The notes under the pieces are model-generated. The model was not told where the DNA came from and did not search any database. It saw only the letters and a list, made by a program, of their open reading frames with translations. The translations under genes were made by a program, and so were the position numbers. From Novosphingobium colocasiae (GTDB lineage: Bacteria; Pseudomonadota; Alphaproteobacteria; Sphingomonadales; Sphingomonadaceae), in assembly GCF_014652555.1 (NCBI RefSeq), contig NZ_BMZA01000001.1:596900-660899 (forward strand): a DNA stretch of 64,000 nucleotides, read 5' to 3'. Below are positions 43,932 through 53,430 of the stretch, in pieces. How positions within the stretch are numbered: position 1 is the stretch's first letter; the number at the start of each line of letters is the position of its first letter.

Positions 43932-45002
43932 ATGCTGTATCTCCTCGCTCAATGGTTTCACTATGAGGGCCTGACGAACCTGTTCCGCTATCAGTCCTTC
44001 CGCTCGGGCGCCGCGATGATGACGGCGCTGGTGATCGGACTGCTGATCGGACCACGCTTCATCTCGATGCTGCGGGTGCGCCAGGGCAAGGGACAGCCGA
44101 TCCGCGCTGACGGCCCGCAGACCCATCTCGCCAAGCGCGGCACGCCCACCATGGGCGGCCTGATGATCCTGACCGCGCTGGTCGGCTCGATGCTGTTCTG
44201 GATGGACCTCAAGAACCCGTTCGTGTGGGCCTGCGTTGCCGTCACCATCGGCTTCGGCGCGATCGGTTTCCTCGACGACTACGACAAGGTGACCAAGCGC
44301 CACCATGCCGGCCTGTCGAGCAAGGTGCGGCTGCTGCTCGAATTCGTGGTGGCGGGCATCGCCGCGTGGATCATCGTGCGCCAGCTCAACACCAACCTCT
44401 ACGTGCCGTTCCTCAGCAACCACTACATACCGCTGGGGCCGTTCTACTACGTCTTCGCCGCCGTGGTGATCGTCGGCGCGGGCAATGCGGTGAACCTGAC
44501 CGACGGGCTGGACGGCCTCGCGACGTTCCCGGTGATCATCGCCGCGCTGACCTTTGCCATCATCTGCTACCTTGCCGGGCGTGCCGACTATGCCGGCTAC
44601 CTTGGCATCCCGCATGTGCCCCGCGCGGGCGAACTGGCGATATTCTGCGCCGGGATCATGGGGGCGGGGCTCGCCTTCCTGTGGTTCAACGCCCCGCCCG
44701 CAGCGGTGTTCATGGGCGATACCGGCAGTCTGGCGCTGGGCGGCGCGCTGGGCGCGATCGCGGTGGCGGCGCACCACGAAATCGTGCTGGCGATCGTCGG
44801 CGGGCTGTTCGTGCTCGAAGCGGTTTCGGTGATCGTCCAGGTATTCTGGTTCAAGCGCACCGGCCGCCGGGTGTTCCGCATGGCCCCGATCCACCACCAT
44901 TTCGAGCAGCTCGGCTGGAAGGAATCGACTGTCGTCATCCGCTTCTGGATCGTTTCCATCGTCCTCGCCGTGATCGGCCTGTCCACGCTCAAGCTGCGGT
45001 GA
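43932..45002 (+). CDS. mraY: phospho-N-acetylmuramoyl-pentapeptide-transferase
   Basis: MraY, 356 residues with about ten transmembrane helices, transfers phospho-MurNAc-pentapeptide to undecaprenyl phosphate to make lipid I. Diagnostic segments are [28 protein letters not shown] (catalytic Asp pair), [14 protein letters not shown] and [13 protein letters not shown]. It starts with ATG 16 bases after the murF stop, the first non-overlapping junction of the cluster. Confidence 0.97.
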   Translation: MLYLLAQWFHYEGLTNLFRYQSFRSGAAMMTALVIGLLIGPRFISMLRVRQGKGQPIRADGPQTHLAKRGTPTMGGLMILTALVGSMLFWMDLKNPFVWACVAVTIGFGAIGFLDDYDKVTKRHHAGLSSKVRLLLEFVVAGIAAWIIVRQLNTNLYVPFLSNHYIPLGPFYYVFAAVVIVGAGNAVNLTDGLDGLATFPVIIAALTFAIICYLAGRADYAGYLGIPHVPRAGELAIFCAGIMGAGLAFLWFNAPPAAVFMGDTGSLALGGALGAIAVAAHHEIVLAIVGGLFVLEAVSVIVQVFWFKRTGRRVFRMAPIHHHFEQLGWKESTVVIRFWIVSIVLAVIGLSTLKLR

Positions 45003-45012
45003 GGCGGCCCGC

Positions 45013-46380
45013 GTGATCGTCTCCCCCGCCTTCGCCGGCAAACGCTACGCGGTTCTCGGCCTGGCCCGGTCCGGGCTGGCCACCGTGGAGACGCTGCTGG
45101 CGAGCGGGGCGCAAGTGCTGGCCTGGGATTCGCGCGAGGAGCCGCGCCAGGCGCTGTGCGAGCGGCTGGACGAAGAGGCCCGGTCGCGGATCGAGTTTGC
45201 CGATCCGGTGGCGGCCGATCTTTCGGGCTGCGCCGGCATCGTGGTTTCGCCCGGGGTACCGCTGAACCGCCACCCCATCGCCGAAGCGGCAGCGCGCGCC
45301 GGAGTGCCGGTGATCGGCGATATCGAATTGTTCGCGCAGGCCCGTCCCAGCCTTCCGGCGCACCGGGTTGTCGGCATCACCGGGACCAACGGCAAGTCGA
45401 CGACCACCGCGCTGATCCACCATGTGCTGGAATGTGCCAAGGTGCCGGCGTTGCTGGGCGGCAATATCGGCCTGCCCATCCTGGGTTCCGATCCGCTGCC
45501 CGAAGGCGGGGTCTATGTGCTCGAACTGTCAAGCTACCAGATCGACCTGACCCGAACCCTCGACAGCGACGTGGCGGTGCTGCTCAACCTCACCCCCGAT
45601 CACCTTGATCGCTACGATGGCTTTGCCGGTTATGTAGCGTCCAAGGCGCGGCTTTTCGCCATGCAGTCTGCCCAGAACGGCGCGGTGTTCGGCGATGGCG
45701 ACGACGAGACGCGCGGCATCGCCAAGGCCGAGGCGACGCGCCGGGCGATGGGCCGGGTGCGCGTGGTCGATGGTGCCGACCTTGCCGCCCTGCAGCCGCG
45801 CTGGCCCTCGTTGCAGGGCCCGCACAACCTCCAGAACGCCGCCGTTGCGGTGGCGGCGCTGGAGATGCTGGGCATCAAGCGCAAGCAATGGGAACCGGCA
45901 CTGCGCAGCTTTCGCGGCCTGCCGCACCGGATGGAGCGGGTCGCCGAAGCCAACGGCGTCATCTATATCAACGACAGCAAGGCCACGAACCCGGCCTCTG
46001 CCGCCCCCGCCATCGCCGCCTTCGCACCTAACCCCGAACCACGCATCCACTGGATCCTGGGCGGGTTGCCCAAGGGTGATGACCTGGACGAATGCGCGCC
46101 GTGGTTCGGCCATATCGCCGCCGCCTATACCATCGGCGATGCCGGCCCCCGCTTTGCCGAACTGCTGGCCCCTTACACCGTGGTCCACCGCAGCGAGATG
46201 ATGGCCGAGGCGATCCGCCAGGCGATGGAAGCGGCGGTGTCGGGCGATATCGTCATGCTGTCGCCCGCCTGCGCCAGCTTCGATCAGTTCCGCGATTACG
46301 AAGCGCGCGGTGATGCGTTCCGCCAGATCGTCGAGGCCTTGCTGGAAGACGGCGCGGCTGACGCGCCGGGAGCGGCGTGA
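45013..46380 (+). CDS. murD: UDP-N-acetylmuramoyl-L-alanine--D-glutamate ligase
   Basis: MurD, 455 residues, adds D-glutamate to UDP-MurNAc-L-Ala. Features are VLGLARSGLATVETLLASG (N-terminal Rossmann), SPGVPLNRHPI, the ATP loop GITGTNGKSTTTALI, LNLTPDHLDRYDGFAGY, NDSKATNPASA and LSPACASFDQFRDYEARG. The GTG at 45013 lies 10 bases after mraY. The stop overlaps the ftsW start. Confidence 0.96.
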   Translation: MIVSPAFAGKRYAVLGLARSGLATVETLLASGAQVLAWDSREEPRQALCERLDEEARSRIEFADPVAADLSGCAGIVVSPGVPLNRHPIAEAAARAGVPVIGDIELFAQARPSLPAHRVVGITGTNGKSTTTALIHHVLECAKVPALLGGNIGLPILGSDPLPEGGVYVLELSSYQIDLTRTLDSDVAVLLNLTPDHLDRYDGFAGYVASKARLFAMQSAQNGAVFGDGDDETRGIAKAEATRRAMGRVRVVDGADLAALQPRWPSLQGPHNLQNAAVAVAALEMLGIKRKQWEPALRSFRGLPHRMERVAEANGVIYINDSKATNPASAAPAIAAFAPNPEPRIHWILGGLPKGDDLDECAPWFGHIAAAYTIGDAGPRFAELLAPYTVVHRSEMMAEAIRQAMEAAVSGDIVMLSPACASFDQFRDYEARGDAFRQIVEALLEDGAADAPGAA

Positions 46381-47579
46381 TGGCGACGCTGGCCCCCGAA
46401 CCCGCACCGCTGCAGGTCCCGCGCTACAACCGCAACCGGCGTGGCGGGCTGGCGATCTGGTGGCAGGAGATCGACCGGCCGCTGCTGGCGCTGGCGCTGA
46501 TCCTGATGGCGATCGGGGCGGTGGCAGTGGCGGCGGCATCGCCGGCCAGCGCCCGCCGCCTGTCGACCTCGGCACACAAGCTTTCGCAACTGCATTTCTT
46601 CGCGCTGCACTTGCGCTGGCAGTTCCTGGGGCTGCTGGCGATGTTCTGGGCTTCGTCGCTGGCCAAGGACAGTGCGCGGCGGTTCGGTATCCTGCTGGCG
46701 GGCGGCATGCTGGTGGCACTGATGCTGGTGCCGATCATGGGCTCGGAAGTGAACGGTGCCCGCCGCTGGCTCAACCTGGGCATATCGCTCCAGCCGTCCG
46801 AATTCCTCAAGCCGGGCTTCCCGATCCTGCTGGCGTGGATCCTGTCCTGGCGCGCGCGCGATCCGCAGATCCCGGTGATCGGCCTCTGCTTTGCGCTGAT
46901 GGGTCTGATCGGCGCGCTGCTGATGATGCAGCCGGACTTCGGTTCGACGATGCTGTTCGGCGGCACGTTCTTCGTGATGGTGCTGCTGGCCGGCATCCCG
47001 CTCAAGCGGATCGGCATGTTCATCGGCGTGGGCGTGCTTGGCATCGTTCTGATGTACTTCACCTATGACAACGGCCGGAACCGCATCGATGCGTTCCTCG
47101 GCGGCGGCGCGGCTTACGATCAGGTCGATCTGGCGCAACGCACCTTGCTCAACGGCGGCTGGCTGGGTTCGGGGTTCTGGATGGGCACCCGCAAGATGGC
47201 GCTGCCCGAAGCGCATACCGACTATATCTTCTCGGTCATCGGTGAGGAGTTCGGCCTGATCGCCTGCGCCGTGATCGTGCTCGTCTATCTGGCGATGGTC
47301 ACCCGCGTGCTGCTGCGGCTGGTGCGCGAGGAGGACCTGTTCACGGTGCTGGCCGGCACCGGCTTTGCCGCGCAGTTCGGCGGGCAGGCGTTCATCAACA
47401 TCCTCGTCAACCTCAAGCTTTTCCCGTCCAAGGGCATGACCCTGCCGCTCATCAGCTACGGTGGATCGTCCACCGTGGCGGTGTGCCTGTCGATCGGCCT
47501 GCTCATCGCCATTACCCGGCGCAACCCGTTCATCCGGCGCGAACGCTTTTCGCTGACCGACATCGGAGAGATCGCATGA
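46380..47579 (+). CDS. ftsW: peptidoglycan glycosyltransferase FtsW
   Basis: A SEDS-family lipid II polymerase, 399 residues, with ten predicted membrane segments; partner of FtsI in septal wall synthesis. Conserved segments are GSEVNGARRWLNLG (SEDS motif), QPSEFLKPGFPILLAW, MQPDFGSTMLF, EAHTDYIFSVIGEEFG and PSKGMTLPLISYGGSS. The ATG at 46380 (one-base overlap with murD) or the GTG immediately before it can serve. An N-terminal cytoplasmic stretch of ~35 residues precedes the first helix. Confidence 0.96.
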   Translation: MATLAPEPAPLQVPRYNRNRRGGLAIWWQEIDRPLLALALILMAIGAVAVAAASPASARRLSTSAHKLSQLHFFALHLRWQFLGLLAMFWASSLAKDSARRFGILLAGGMLVALMLVPIMGSEVNGARRWLNLGISLQPSEFLKPGFPILLAWILSWRARDPQIPVIGLCFALMGLIGALLMMQPDFGSTMLFGGTFFVMVLLAGIPLKRIGMFIGVGVLGIVLMYFTYDNGRNRIDAFLGGGAAYDQVDLAQRTLLNGGWLGSGFWMGTRKMALPEAHTDYIFSVIGEEFGLIACAVIVLVYLAMVTRVLLRLVREEDLFTVLAGTGFAAQFGGQAFINILVNLKLFPSKGMTLPLISYGGSSTVAVCLSIGLLIAITRRNPFIRRERFSLTDIGEIA

Positions 47580-48838
47580 CTTCGGTCAGCCGCCATTACG
47601 TGCTCGCCGCAGGCGGCACCGGCGGACACCTGATACCCGCCTTTGCGCTGGCGGCGGAACTGCATGCGCGCGGCCATCATGTCGCGCTCATCACCGACAG
47701 TCGCGGCGCGGCGATCCCCGGCAAGCCGGACTATCTGCCCGCGCATGTCCTGCCCGAAGGGCGGATCGCGGGGAAGAACCCGCTGGTCTGGATCAAGGGT
47801 GCCAGGGGCGTGCTCGAAGGGCGGCGCATGGCGCTACGGCTTTTCGAGACCTTCAGCCCCAGCGCCGTCGTCGGCTTCGGCGGCTATCCCGCACTGCCGA
47901 CGATGCTGGCGGCAACATCGGCGGGCATCCCCACCGTTCTGCACGAACAGAACGCGGTGTTCGGCCGGGTGAACCGCTATTTCGCCGGCAAGGTCAGCGC
48001 CATCGCCACCGCTTACGAGCAGATCGACAAGCTGGACGCGGCGCTGGCTGACAAGGTGACACTGGTCGGCAATCCCGTGCGGGCCGATGTGCTGGCGCTG
48101 CGCGATGCGCCGTTTCCCGCGTTCACCGCAGACAGCCTGTTCCGCATCCTCGTTACCGGCGGCAGCCAGGGCGCGCGGGTGTTGTCCGATGTTGTCCCCG
48201 ATGCGCTGGCGATGCTGCCCTCGGCCCTGCGCAGCCGCCTGCAGGTGACTCAGCAGTGCCGCGCCGAAGATATCGAGCGGGTCCGCGCCCGCTATGTCCA
48301 GCATGGCATCCCCGCTGAACTGGGCACCTATTTCGAGGACATGGCCGAGCGTCTGGCCGGCGCGCACCTGTTCATCGGCCGCTCGGGCGCATCGACCATC
48401 GCCGAACTGACCGCCGTGGGCCGCCCCGCCGTGCTGATCCCGCTGCCCTATGCGATGGACGATCACCAGAGCGCCAACGCGCGCGAAATGGTGGCGGGCG
48501 GCGGGGCGCGGGTGATCCGCCAGCCGCCGGTCACCACCGAGGACGCCGACGCCCACACCGGAGAGAAGCGCAACCGGCTGCTGAGCGAACAGGCCGAAGT
48601 TCACCAGCGCATGGCCAAGGACCTGTGCCTGCAAATTCAGGCGATCGCGCAGGCCCCCGATGCGCTGGCCAACGCCGCGCACTGCGCCTGGAACTGCGGC
48701 TATCCCAACGCCGCCAGCGATCTGGCCGATCTGGTGGAAAGCTTCGGTGCCACTCCGATCATGGACGTGATCCGCGTCACCACCGCATCGCCCGCCGCCT
48801 CGGCAGGAGAGGCGCTGGCCAAGGAGTCTATTCAGTGA
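47576..48838 (+). CDS. murG: UDP-GlcNAc--undecaprenyl-PP-MurNAc-pentapeptide transferase MurG
   Basis: A GT28 enzyme, 420 residues, converting lipid I to lipid II on the inner face of the membrane. G-loop 1 is [13 protein letters not shown], then [13 protein letters not shown] and [15 protein letters not shown]; the C-domain has [32 protein letters not shown] and [13 protein letters not shown]. The protein is longer than the usual 350-390 residues: after [11 protein letters not shown] there is an extra charged helix-like stretch (residues ~322-345) before the normal C-terminal helix, and an Ala-rich tail. ATG start overlaps ftsW by four bases. Confidence 0.95.
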   Translation: MTSVSRHYVLAAGGTGGHLIPAFALAAELHARGHHVALITDSRGAAIPGKPDYLPAHVLPEGRIAGKNPLVWIKGARGVLEGRRMALRLFETFSPSAVVGFGGYPALPTMLAATSAGIPTVLHEQNAVFGRVNRYFAGKVSAIATAYEQIDKLDAALADKVTLVGNPVRADVLALRDAPFPAFTADSLFRILVTGGSQGARVLSDVVPDALAMLPSALRSRLQVTQQCRAEDIERVRARYVQHGIPAELGTYFEDMAERLAGAHLFIGRSGASTIAELTAVGRPAVLIPLPYAMDDHQSANAREMVAGGGARVIRQPPVTTEDADAHTGEKRNRLLSEQAEVHQRMAKDLCLQIQAIAQAPDALANAAHCAWNCGYPNAASDLADLVESFGATPIMDVIRVTTASPAASAGEALAKESIQ

Positions 48839-50244
48839 AAGGCGTCGGCACCGACATCGGTACCATCCACTTCGTCGGCATCGGCGGCATCGGCATGTCC
48901 GGCATCGCCGAGGTCATGCATAACCTGGGCTATTCGGTGCAGGGTTCCGACATCGCCGAAGGCTATGTGGTGGAAGGCCTGCGCAAGCGCGGGATCGCGG
49001 TGATGATCGGCCATGCGGCGGAAAACGTGGCGGGCGCGGCGGTGGTCGTCACCTCGACGGCAGTGAAGCGCGACAATCCTGAAGTCGTCTATGCGCTGGA
49101 ACACCGCATCCCGGTGGTGCGCCGCGCCGAAATGCTGGCCGAACTGATGCGGCTCAAGAACACCGTCGCGGTGGCCGGTACGCACGGCAAGACCACCACG
49201 ACATCGCTGGTGGCGGCGCTGCTGGACGCCGGGGGGATCGATCCCACCGTCATCAACGGCGGCATTATCAACGCCTATGGCTCCAACGCGCGGCTGGGCG
49301 AGAGCGAGTGGATGGTGGTCGAGGCGGACGAGAGCGACGGATCGTTCCTGCGGCTGGACGGGACGATCGCCGTCGTCACCAATATCGATCCCGAACACCT
49401 CGATCACTACGGGTCGTTCGACAAGGTGAAGTCCGCCTTCGTCGAATTCATCGAAAACGTGCCGTTCTACGGCTGCGCGCTGTTGTGCATCGATCATCCC
49501 GAAGTGCAGGCGGTGATCCCCAAGGTGCGCGACAGGCGCGTGGTGACTTACGGCTTCTCCGCCCAGGCCGATATCCGCGGCGAGAACGTGATCCCGTTCC
49601 CCGGCGGCAACCGCTTCGACGTAGCGCTGCGCCAACGTGATGGTTCGTTCCGCCGGATCGAGGGGATCGAACTGCCGATGCCGGGCCGCCACAACGTCCA
49701 GAACGCGCTCGCGGCGATCGGGGTGGCGGCGGAAATGGGCTGCCCCGACGCGGTGATCCGCACCGGCTTCGCCAAGTTCGGCGGGGTCAAGCGCCGTTTT
49801 ACCAAGGTCGGTGAAGTCGATGGCGTCAGCGTGATCGATGATTACGGCCATCACCCGGTGGAAATCCGCGCGGTGCTGGCAGCGGCGCGCGAAGGGGTGA
49901 AGGGCAGGGTCATCGCCGTGGTCCAGCCGCACCGCTACACCCGCCTGCGCGATCACATGGATGATTTCGCCGCCGCCTTCAACGATGCCGACGTGGTCTA
50001 TGCCGCGCCGGTCTATGCGGCGGGCGAACAGCCGATCGAGGGTGTCAGTTCCGATACGATGGTAGCGGGCATGAAGGATCGCGGCCATCGCTCGGCCCAG
50101 GTCATCGCCGGGCCGGAAGCGCTGGCCGATGCCCTGGCAACCACCGTCCAGCCGGGCGATCTGGTGGTGTGCCTCGGCGCTGGAGACATCACCAAGTGGG
50201 CGGCAGGGTTGGCGGATGCGATCCGGCAGCGGAGGGCGGTGTGA
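48835..50244 (+). CDS. murC: UDP-N-acetylmuramate--L-alanine ligase
   Basis: MurC, 469 residues, catalyses the first amino-acid addition to UDP-MurNAc. The N-terminal dinucleotide-like fold [22 protein letters not shown] loop [60 protein letters not shown] and [13 protein letters not shown] are all present. The GTG at 48835 overlaps the murG stop. A 151-base gap with the R2 repeat separates it from murB, one of only a few breaks in the cluster. Confidence 0.96.
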   Translation: MKGVGTDIGTIHFVGIGGIGMSGIAEVMHNLGYSVQGSDIAEGYVVEGLRKRGIAVMIGHAAENVAGAAVVVTSTAVKRDNPEVVYALEHRIPVVRRAEMLAELMRLKNTVAVAGTHGKTTTTSLVAALLDAGGIDPTVINGGIINAYGSNARLGESEWMVVEADESDGSFLRLDGTIAVVTNIDPEHLDHYGSFDKVKSAFVEFIENVPFYGCALLCIDHPEVQAVIPKVRDRRVVTYGFSAQADIRGENVIPFPGGNRFDVALRQRDGSFRRIEGIELPMPGRHNVQNALAAIGVAAEMGCPDAVIRTGFAKFGGVKRRFTKVGEVDGVSVIDDYGHHPVEIRAVLAAAREGVKGRVIAVVQPHRYTRLRDHMDDFAAAFNDADVVYAAPVYAAGEQPIEGVSSDTMVAGMKDRGHRSAQVIAGPEALADALATTVQPGDLVVCLGAGDITKWAAGLADAIRQRRAV

Positions 50245-50258
50245 GCGCGCGCAACTGG

Positions 50259-50338
50259 CCCACCCCCAACCCCTCCCGCAAGCGGGAGGGGAGCGAGACT
50301 TGCGCTTGCGGAGCAAGCGTTAGTCGCAGCGGGGTGGG
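50259..50338. repeat. dispersed palindromic repeat, family R2 (copy 2)
   Basis: Bounded by CCCACCCC (50259) and GGGGTGGG (50331-50338). It contains a perfect hairpin CCCCTCCCGC-AA-GCGGGAGGGG (50270-50291) and CTTGC-GGA-GCAAG. In inverted orientation it matches the first ~60 bases of 12485-12625. It sits inside the dcw transcription unit and could alter processing between murC and murB. Confidence 0.8.
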
Positions 50339-50395
50339 TATCTCCACCGGCACGATCGCTCCTGCAACGTGCGTCATCGTCCACGGAGGGCAAGG

Positions 50396-51292
50396 ATGAT
50401 GGTCGTCAGCGCACTTCCCGGTGTCCGCGGCAAGTTGACCGCGAACGCGCCGCTGGCTGCGCTCGTCTGGTTCAAGGCGGGCGGCACGGCGCAGTGGCTG
50501 TTCGAGCCGGCCGACCTTGATGACCTTCGCGGGTTCCTGCGCGATCTCGATCCGGCCGTGCCGGTTATGGCACTTGGCCTGGGCTCCAACATGATCGTGC
50601 GCGATGGCGGCGTTGAAGGCGTGGTGGTGCGGCTGGGCAAAGCCTTCGCGAAAGTGACGGCGCGGGAAGGCCATGTGCTGGAATGCGGCGGCGGGGCCAG
50701 CGGCATTCTGGTCTCGTCCACAGCGCGCGATGCCGGGATTTCCGGCGTCGAATTCCTGCGTTCGATCCCCGGCACCGTCGGCGGGTTCGTGCGCATGAAC
50801 GGCGGCGCTTATGGCAGCGAGGTCAAGGACGTGCTGGTCGATTGCGACGTGGTGCTGCGTTCGGATGAGCTGGTGACGCTGGCCACTGCCGACCTTGGCT
50901 ATACCTATCGCCATTCCGAACTGCCGGAAGGCGCGATCGTGGTGTCGGCGCGCTTTCAGGGCCGCCCCGGCGAGCCCGCCGCGATCCAGGCCGAAATGGA
51001 CCGCATCGCCGCCAGCCGCGAGGCTTCGCAGCCGCTGCGCTCCAAGACCGGCGGGTCCACCTTCAAGAACCCCGATGGCCACAAGGCGTGGGAGCTGGTT
51101 GACCGGGCCGGCTGCCGTGGCCTGACCATGGGCGGCGCGCAAGTGTCGGAAAAGCACACCAACTTCCTCATCAACACCGGCGATGCCACCAGCACCGAGA
51201 TCGAGGCGCTGGGCGAGGAAGTGCGCCGTCGGGTGAAGGACAGTTCGGGCGTCACGCTCGAATGGGAAATCCAGCGGGTGGGACGGCCGTGA
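50396..51292 (+). CDS. murB: UDP-N-acetylenolpyruvoylglucosamine reductase
   Basis: MurB, 298 residues, an FAD enzyme reducing enolpyruvyl-UDP-GlcNAc to UDP-MurNAc with NADPH. FAD-binding segments are ALGLGSNMIVRDGG, FLRSIPGTVGGFVRMNGGAYG and the catalytic region TGGSTFKNPDG with HTNFLINTGDA toward the end; it belongs to the type II shorter form. GGAGGG at 50385-50390 is well spaced from the ATG at 50396 or the next ATG at 50399. Its close SD after the repeat suggests that translation is not coupled to murC. Confidence 0.95.
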   Translation: MMVVSALPGVRGKLTANAPLAALVWFKAGGTAQWLFEPADLDDLRGFLRDLDPAVPVMALGLGSNMIVRDGGVEGVVVRLGKAFAKVTAREGHVLECGGGASGILVSSTARDAGISGVEFLRSIPGTVGGFVRMNGGAYGSEVKDVLVDCDVVLRSDELVTLATADLGYTYRHSELPEGAIVVSARFQGRPGEPAAIQAEMDRIAASREASQPLRSKTGGSTFKNPDGHKAWELVDRAGCRGLTMGGAQVSEKHTNFLINTGDATSTEIEALGEEVRRRVKDSSGVTLEWEIQRVGRP

Positions 51293-51322
51293 CCCCGATC
51301 CGCGCAAATTCCCGCCCCAACC

Positions 51323-51419
51323 CCTTCCGTCATTCCCGCGAAAGCGGGAACCTATCTCCCGCTCGTGCCTGGCCAGCGAAGTTCGCACTGGGTCCCCGCT
51401 TTCGCGGGGATGACGAAGG
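51323..51419. repeat. dispersed inverted repeat, family R5
   Basis: Arms 51323-51352 and 51391-51419 (core CCCGCGAAAGCGGG in each) pair over ~29 bases with a few differences. Each arm is itself a small palindrome. This type of CGTCAT-CCCGCGAAAGCGGG sequence is a common intergenic repeat in bacterial genomes. It lies in the murB-ddl gap, so any ddl start codon inside it (51365) is unlikely. Confidence 0.8.
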
Positions 51420-51454
51420 TCATGCAAGTGTCTGATTTAGTGGAACGCCATACG

Positions 51455-52450
51455 ATGCCCCTGCCTAAACTCCATGTCGCGGTCCTGATGGGCGGCTGGT
51501 CGAACGAACGGCCGATCTCGCTGATGAGCGGTGAAGGCGTGGCCAAGGCGCTGGAGGGCAAGGGGCACAAGGTCACCCGCATCGACATGGGCCGGGACGT
51601 GGCGCAGAAGCTGGCCGCCGCCGCGCCGAACGTCGTGTTCAACGCGCTCCACGGAGCGCCGGGCGAGGATGGTTCGGTGCAGGGCATGATGGACCTGATG
51701 GGGCTGACTTATACCCATTCGGGCATGGTCACCTCGGTCATCGCCATCGACAAGGAACTGACCAAGCAGGCGCTGGTGCCGCACGGCGTGCCGATGCCGG
51801 GCGGGCGCATGGTCGATAGCGAAGAGCTTTACGAACGCGATCCGCTGCCGCGCCCCTATGTGTTGAAGCCTGTGAACGAAGGCTCGTCGGTGGGCGTCGC
51901 CATCGTCACCGCCGAGGGCAATTACGGCAACCCTATCAGCCGCGATGCACGCGGGCCGTGGCAGGAATTCGACCGTCTGCTGGCCGAGCCCTATATCCGG
52001 GGGCGCGAACTGACCACGGCGGTGATCGGAGACCGCGCGCTGCTGGTCACCGAACTGCGGCCCAAGTCCGGGTTCTACGATTTCGACAGCAAGTATACCG
52101 ACGGGTTGACCGAGCATATCTGCCCCGCCGAAATCCCTGACGAGATCACCCAGGCGTGCAAGGATCTGGCGCTGCGGGCGCACCGGTTGCTGGGCTGCAA
52201 GGGCACCAGCCGGTCGGACTTCCGCTGGGATGACAGCCAGGGGATCGAAGGGCTGTTCCTGCTCGAAACCAATACCCAGCCGGGGATGACCCCGCTGAGC
52301 CTCGTGCCCGAACAGGCGCGGGCCTGCGGGATGGACTATCCCGAACTGGTCGAGGCGATCATCGCCGAGGCGCTGGCCGACAAGGCGGCGCAGGAACCGG
52401 CAGCGCAGGAACCGGCAGGGCAGGAACCCGCAGGGCAGGGGGCAGGATGA
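51455..52450 (+). CDS. ddl: D-alanine--D-alanine ligase
   Basis: An ATP-grasp ligase, 331 residues, making D-Ala-D-Ala for MurF. Diagnostic motifs: VAVLMGGWSNERPISLMSG, FNALHGAPGEDGSVQGMM, YTHSGMVTSVIAIDKELTK, VLKPVNEGSSVGVAIV, GCKGTSRSDFRWDD and LETNTQPGMTPLSLVPEQA. The ATG at 51455 is preferred because upstream in-frame ATGs lie in or next to the R5 repeat. The last ~20 codons are a degenerate 15-base tandem repeat (QEPA/G units) that overlaps ftsQ by four bases. Confidence 0.95.
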   Translation: MPLPKLHVAVLMGGWSNERPISLMSGEGVAKALEGKGHKVTRIDMGRDVAQKLAAAAPNVVFNALHGAPGEDGSVQGMMDLMGLTYTHSGMVTSVIAIDKELTKQALVPHGVPMPGGRMVDSEELYERDPLPRPYVLKPVNEGSSVGVAIVTAEGNYGNPISRDARGPWQEFDRLLAEPYIRGRELTTAVIGDRALLVTELRPKSGFYDFDSKYTDGLTEHICPAEIPDEITQACKDLALRAHRLLGCKGTSRSDFRWDDSQGIEGLFLLETNTQPGMTPLSLVPEQARACGMDYPELVEAIIAEALADKAAQEPAAQEPAGQEPAGQGAG

Positions 52451-53430
52451 GCACCACGATCCGGCGCAAGGCGCAAAGCGCCCGCAAGACTTCGGCCGCC
52501 CAGGGCAAGAAGGCGCGCGTCAAGCAGGCGCGCCGCCAGACCGGATCGGCGCTGGAAGCGCTGCTGGCGATGCTGCCGTTCAGCGAAGAGCAGTTGCACC
52601 GGATCTTCGTGGTCGCGATCCTGGGCGGTGCCGCCGTGCTGGTGTGGCTGGCTGCCAGCGCCGCCGGGGTGCCGACCGTGGCCGAGACCCAGATGGCCGA
52701 AATCGCCAGCCAGGCGGGGTTCGAAGTCCGCCGCGTGGAAGTGCGCGGGGTGAAGAACATCAATGAGCTGAAGATCTACGAGAAGGCGCTGGCGCAGCGC
52801 GATCGGGCGATGCCGCTGGTCGATCTGGAAGCCCTGCGGGCCGATCTCCTGGCGCTGTCGTGGGTCAAGGACGCGCGCGTATCGCGCCAGTTGCCCGATA
52901 CGCTGGTGATCGACATCGTTGAGCGCACCCCGCACGCGGTGCTGCGCAAGGCCGACCGCTATGTGCTGATCGACGAGACCGGGGCCGAACTCGACCCGGT
53001 CAGCGCGCGCAACGCCAAGGGCAAGCTCATCGTTTCCGGGCCCGGCGCGGGCCAGCAGGTGGTCGCGCTGTCGGGGCTGCTGCGCGTCGCTCCCGCCTTG
53101 CAGCCGCAAGTGGCCGAGGCGGAATGGATCGGCAACCGGCGCTGGAACCTGACCTTCCAGACCGGCCAGGTGCTGGCCTTGCCGGAGGGCGAGCGGGAAT
53201 CGGGCGCGGCGCTGCTCTCGTTCGCGCGGCTGAACGGCACCAACCGGTTGCTTGGCGGCAAAGTGGCGGCGTTCGACATGCGCGCCGGCGATCGCATCTA
53301 TTTCCGGGTTCCCGGCCGCGAAGAGGCCGAGGAAGAGGAAAAGGCGGCCGCATCGCGCGCCAAGGTTGCCGCCGCCACGGCCACTGCCGCTGAACCGGTG
53401 TCTGCGTCCACCACCAAGGAGTCGGAATAA
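52447..53430 (+). CDS. ftsQ: cell division protein FtsQ
   Basis: A 327-residue bitopic divisome protein. A long basic cytoplasmic tail (residues ~1-50, KAQSARKTSAAQGKKARVKQ) precedes one transmembrane helix (IFVVAILGGAAVLVWLAAS), then a POTRA domain (FEVRRVEVRGVKNINELKI) and the FtsQ beta domain (SWVKDARVSRQLPDTLVIDI). The C-terminal ~35 residues are Ala/Glu-rich low complexity. It bridges FtsBL to the ring. Overlaps ddl by four bases and ftsA by one. Confidence 0.93.
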   Translation: MSTTIRRKAQSARKTSAAQGKKARVKQARRQTGSALEALLAMLPFSEEQLHRIFVVAILGGAAVLVWLAASAAGVPTVAETQMAEIASQAGFEVRRVEVRGVKNINELKIYEKALAQRDRAMPLVDLEALRADLLALSWVKDARVSRQLPDTLVIDIVERTPHAVLRKADRYVLIDETGAELDPVSARNAKGKLIVSGPGAGQQVVALSGLLRVAPALQPQVAEAEWIGNRRWNLTFQTGQVLALPEGERESGAALLSFARLNGTNRLLGGKVAAFDMRAGDRIYFRVPGREEAEEEEKAAASRAKVAAATATAAEPVSASTTKESE

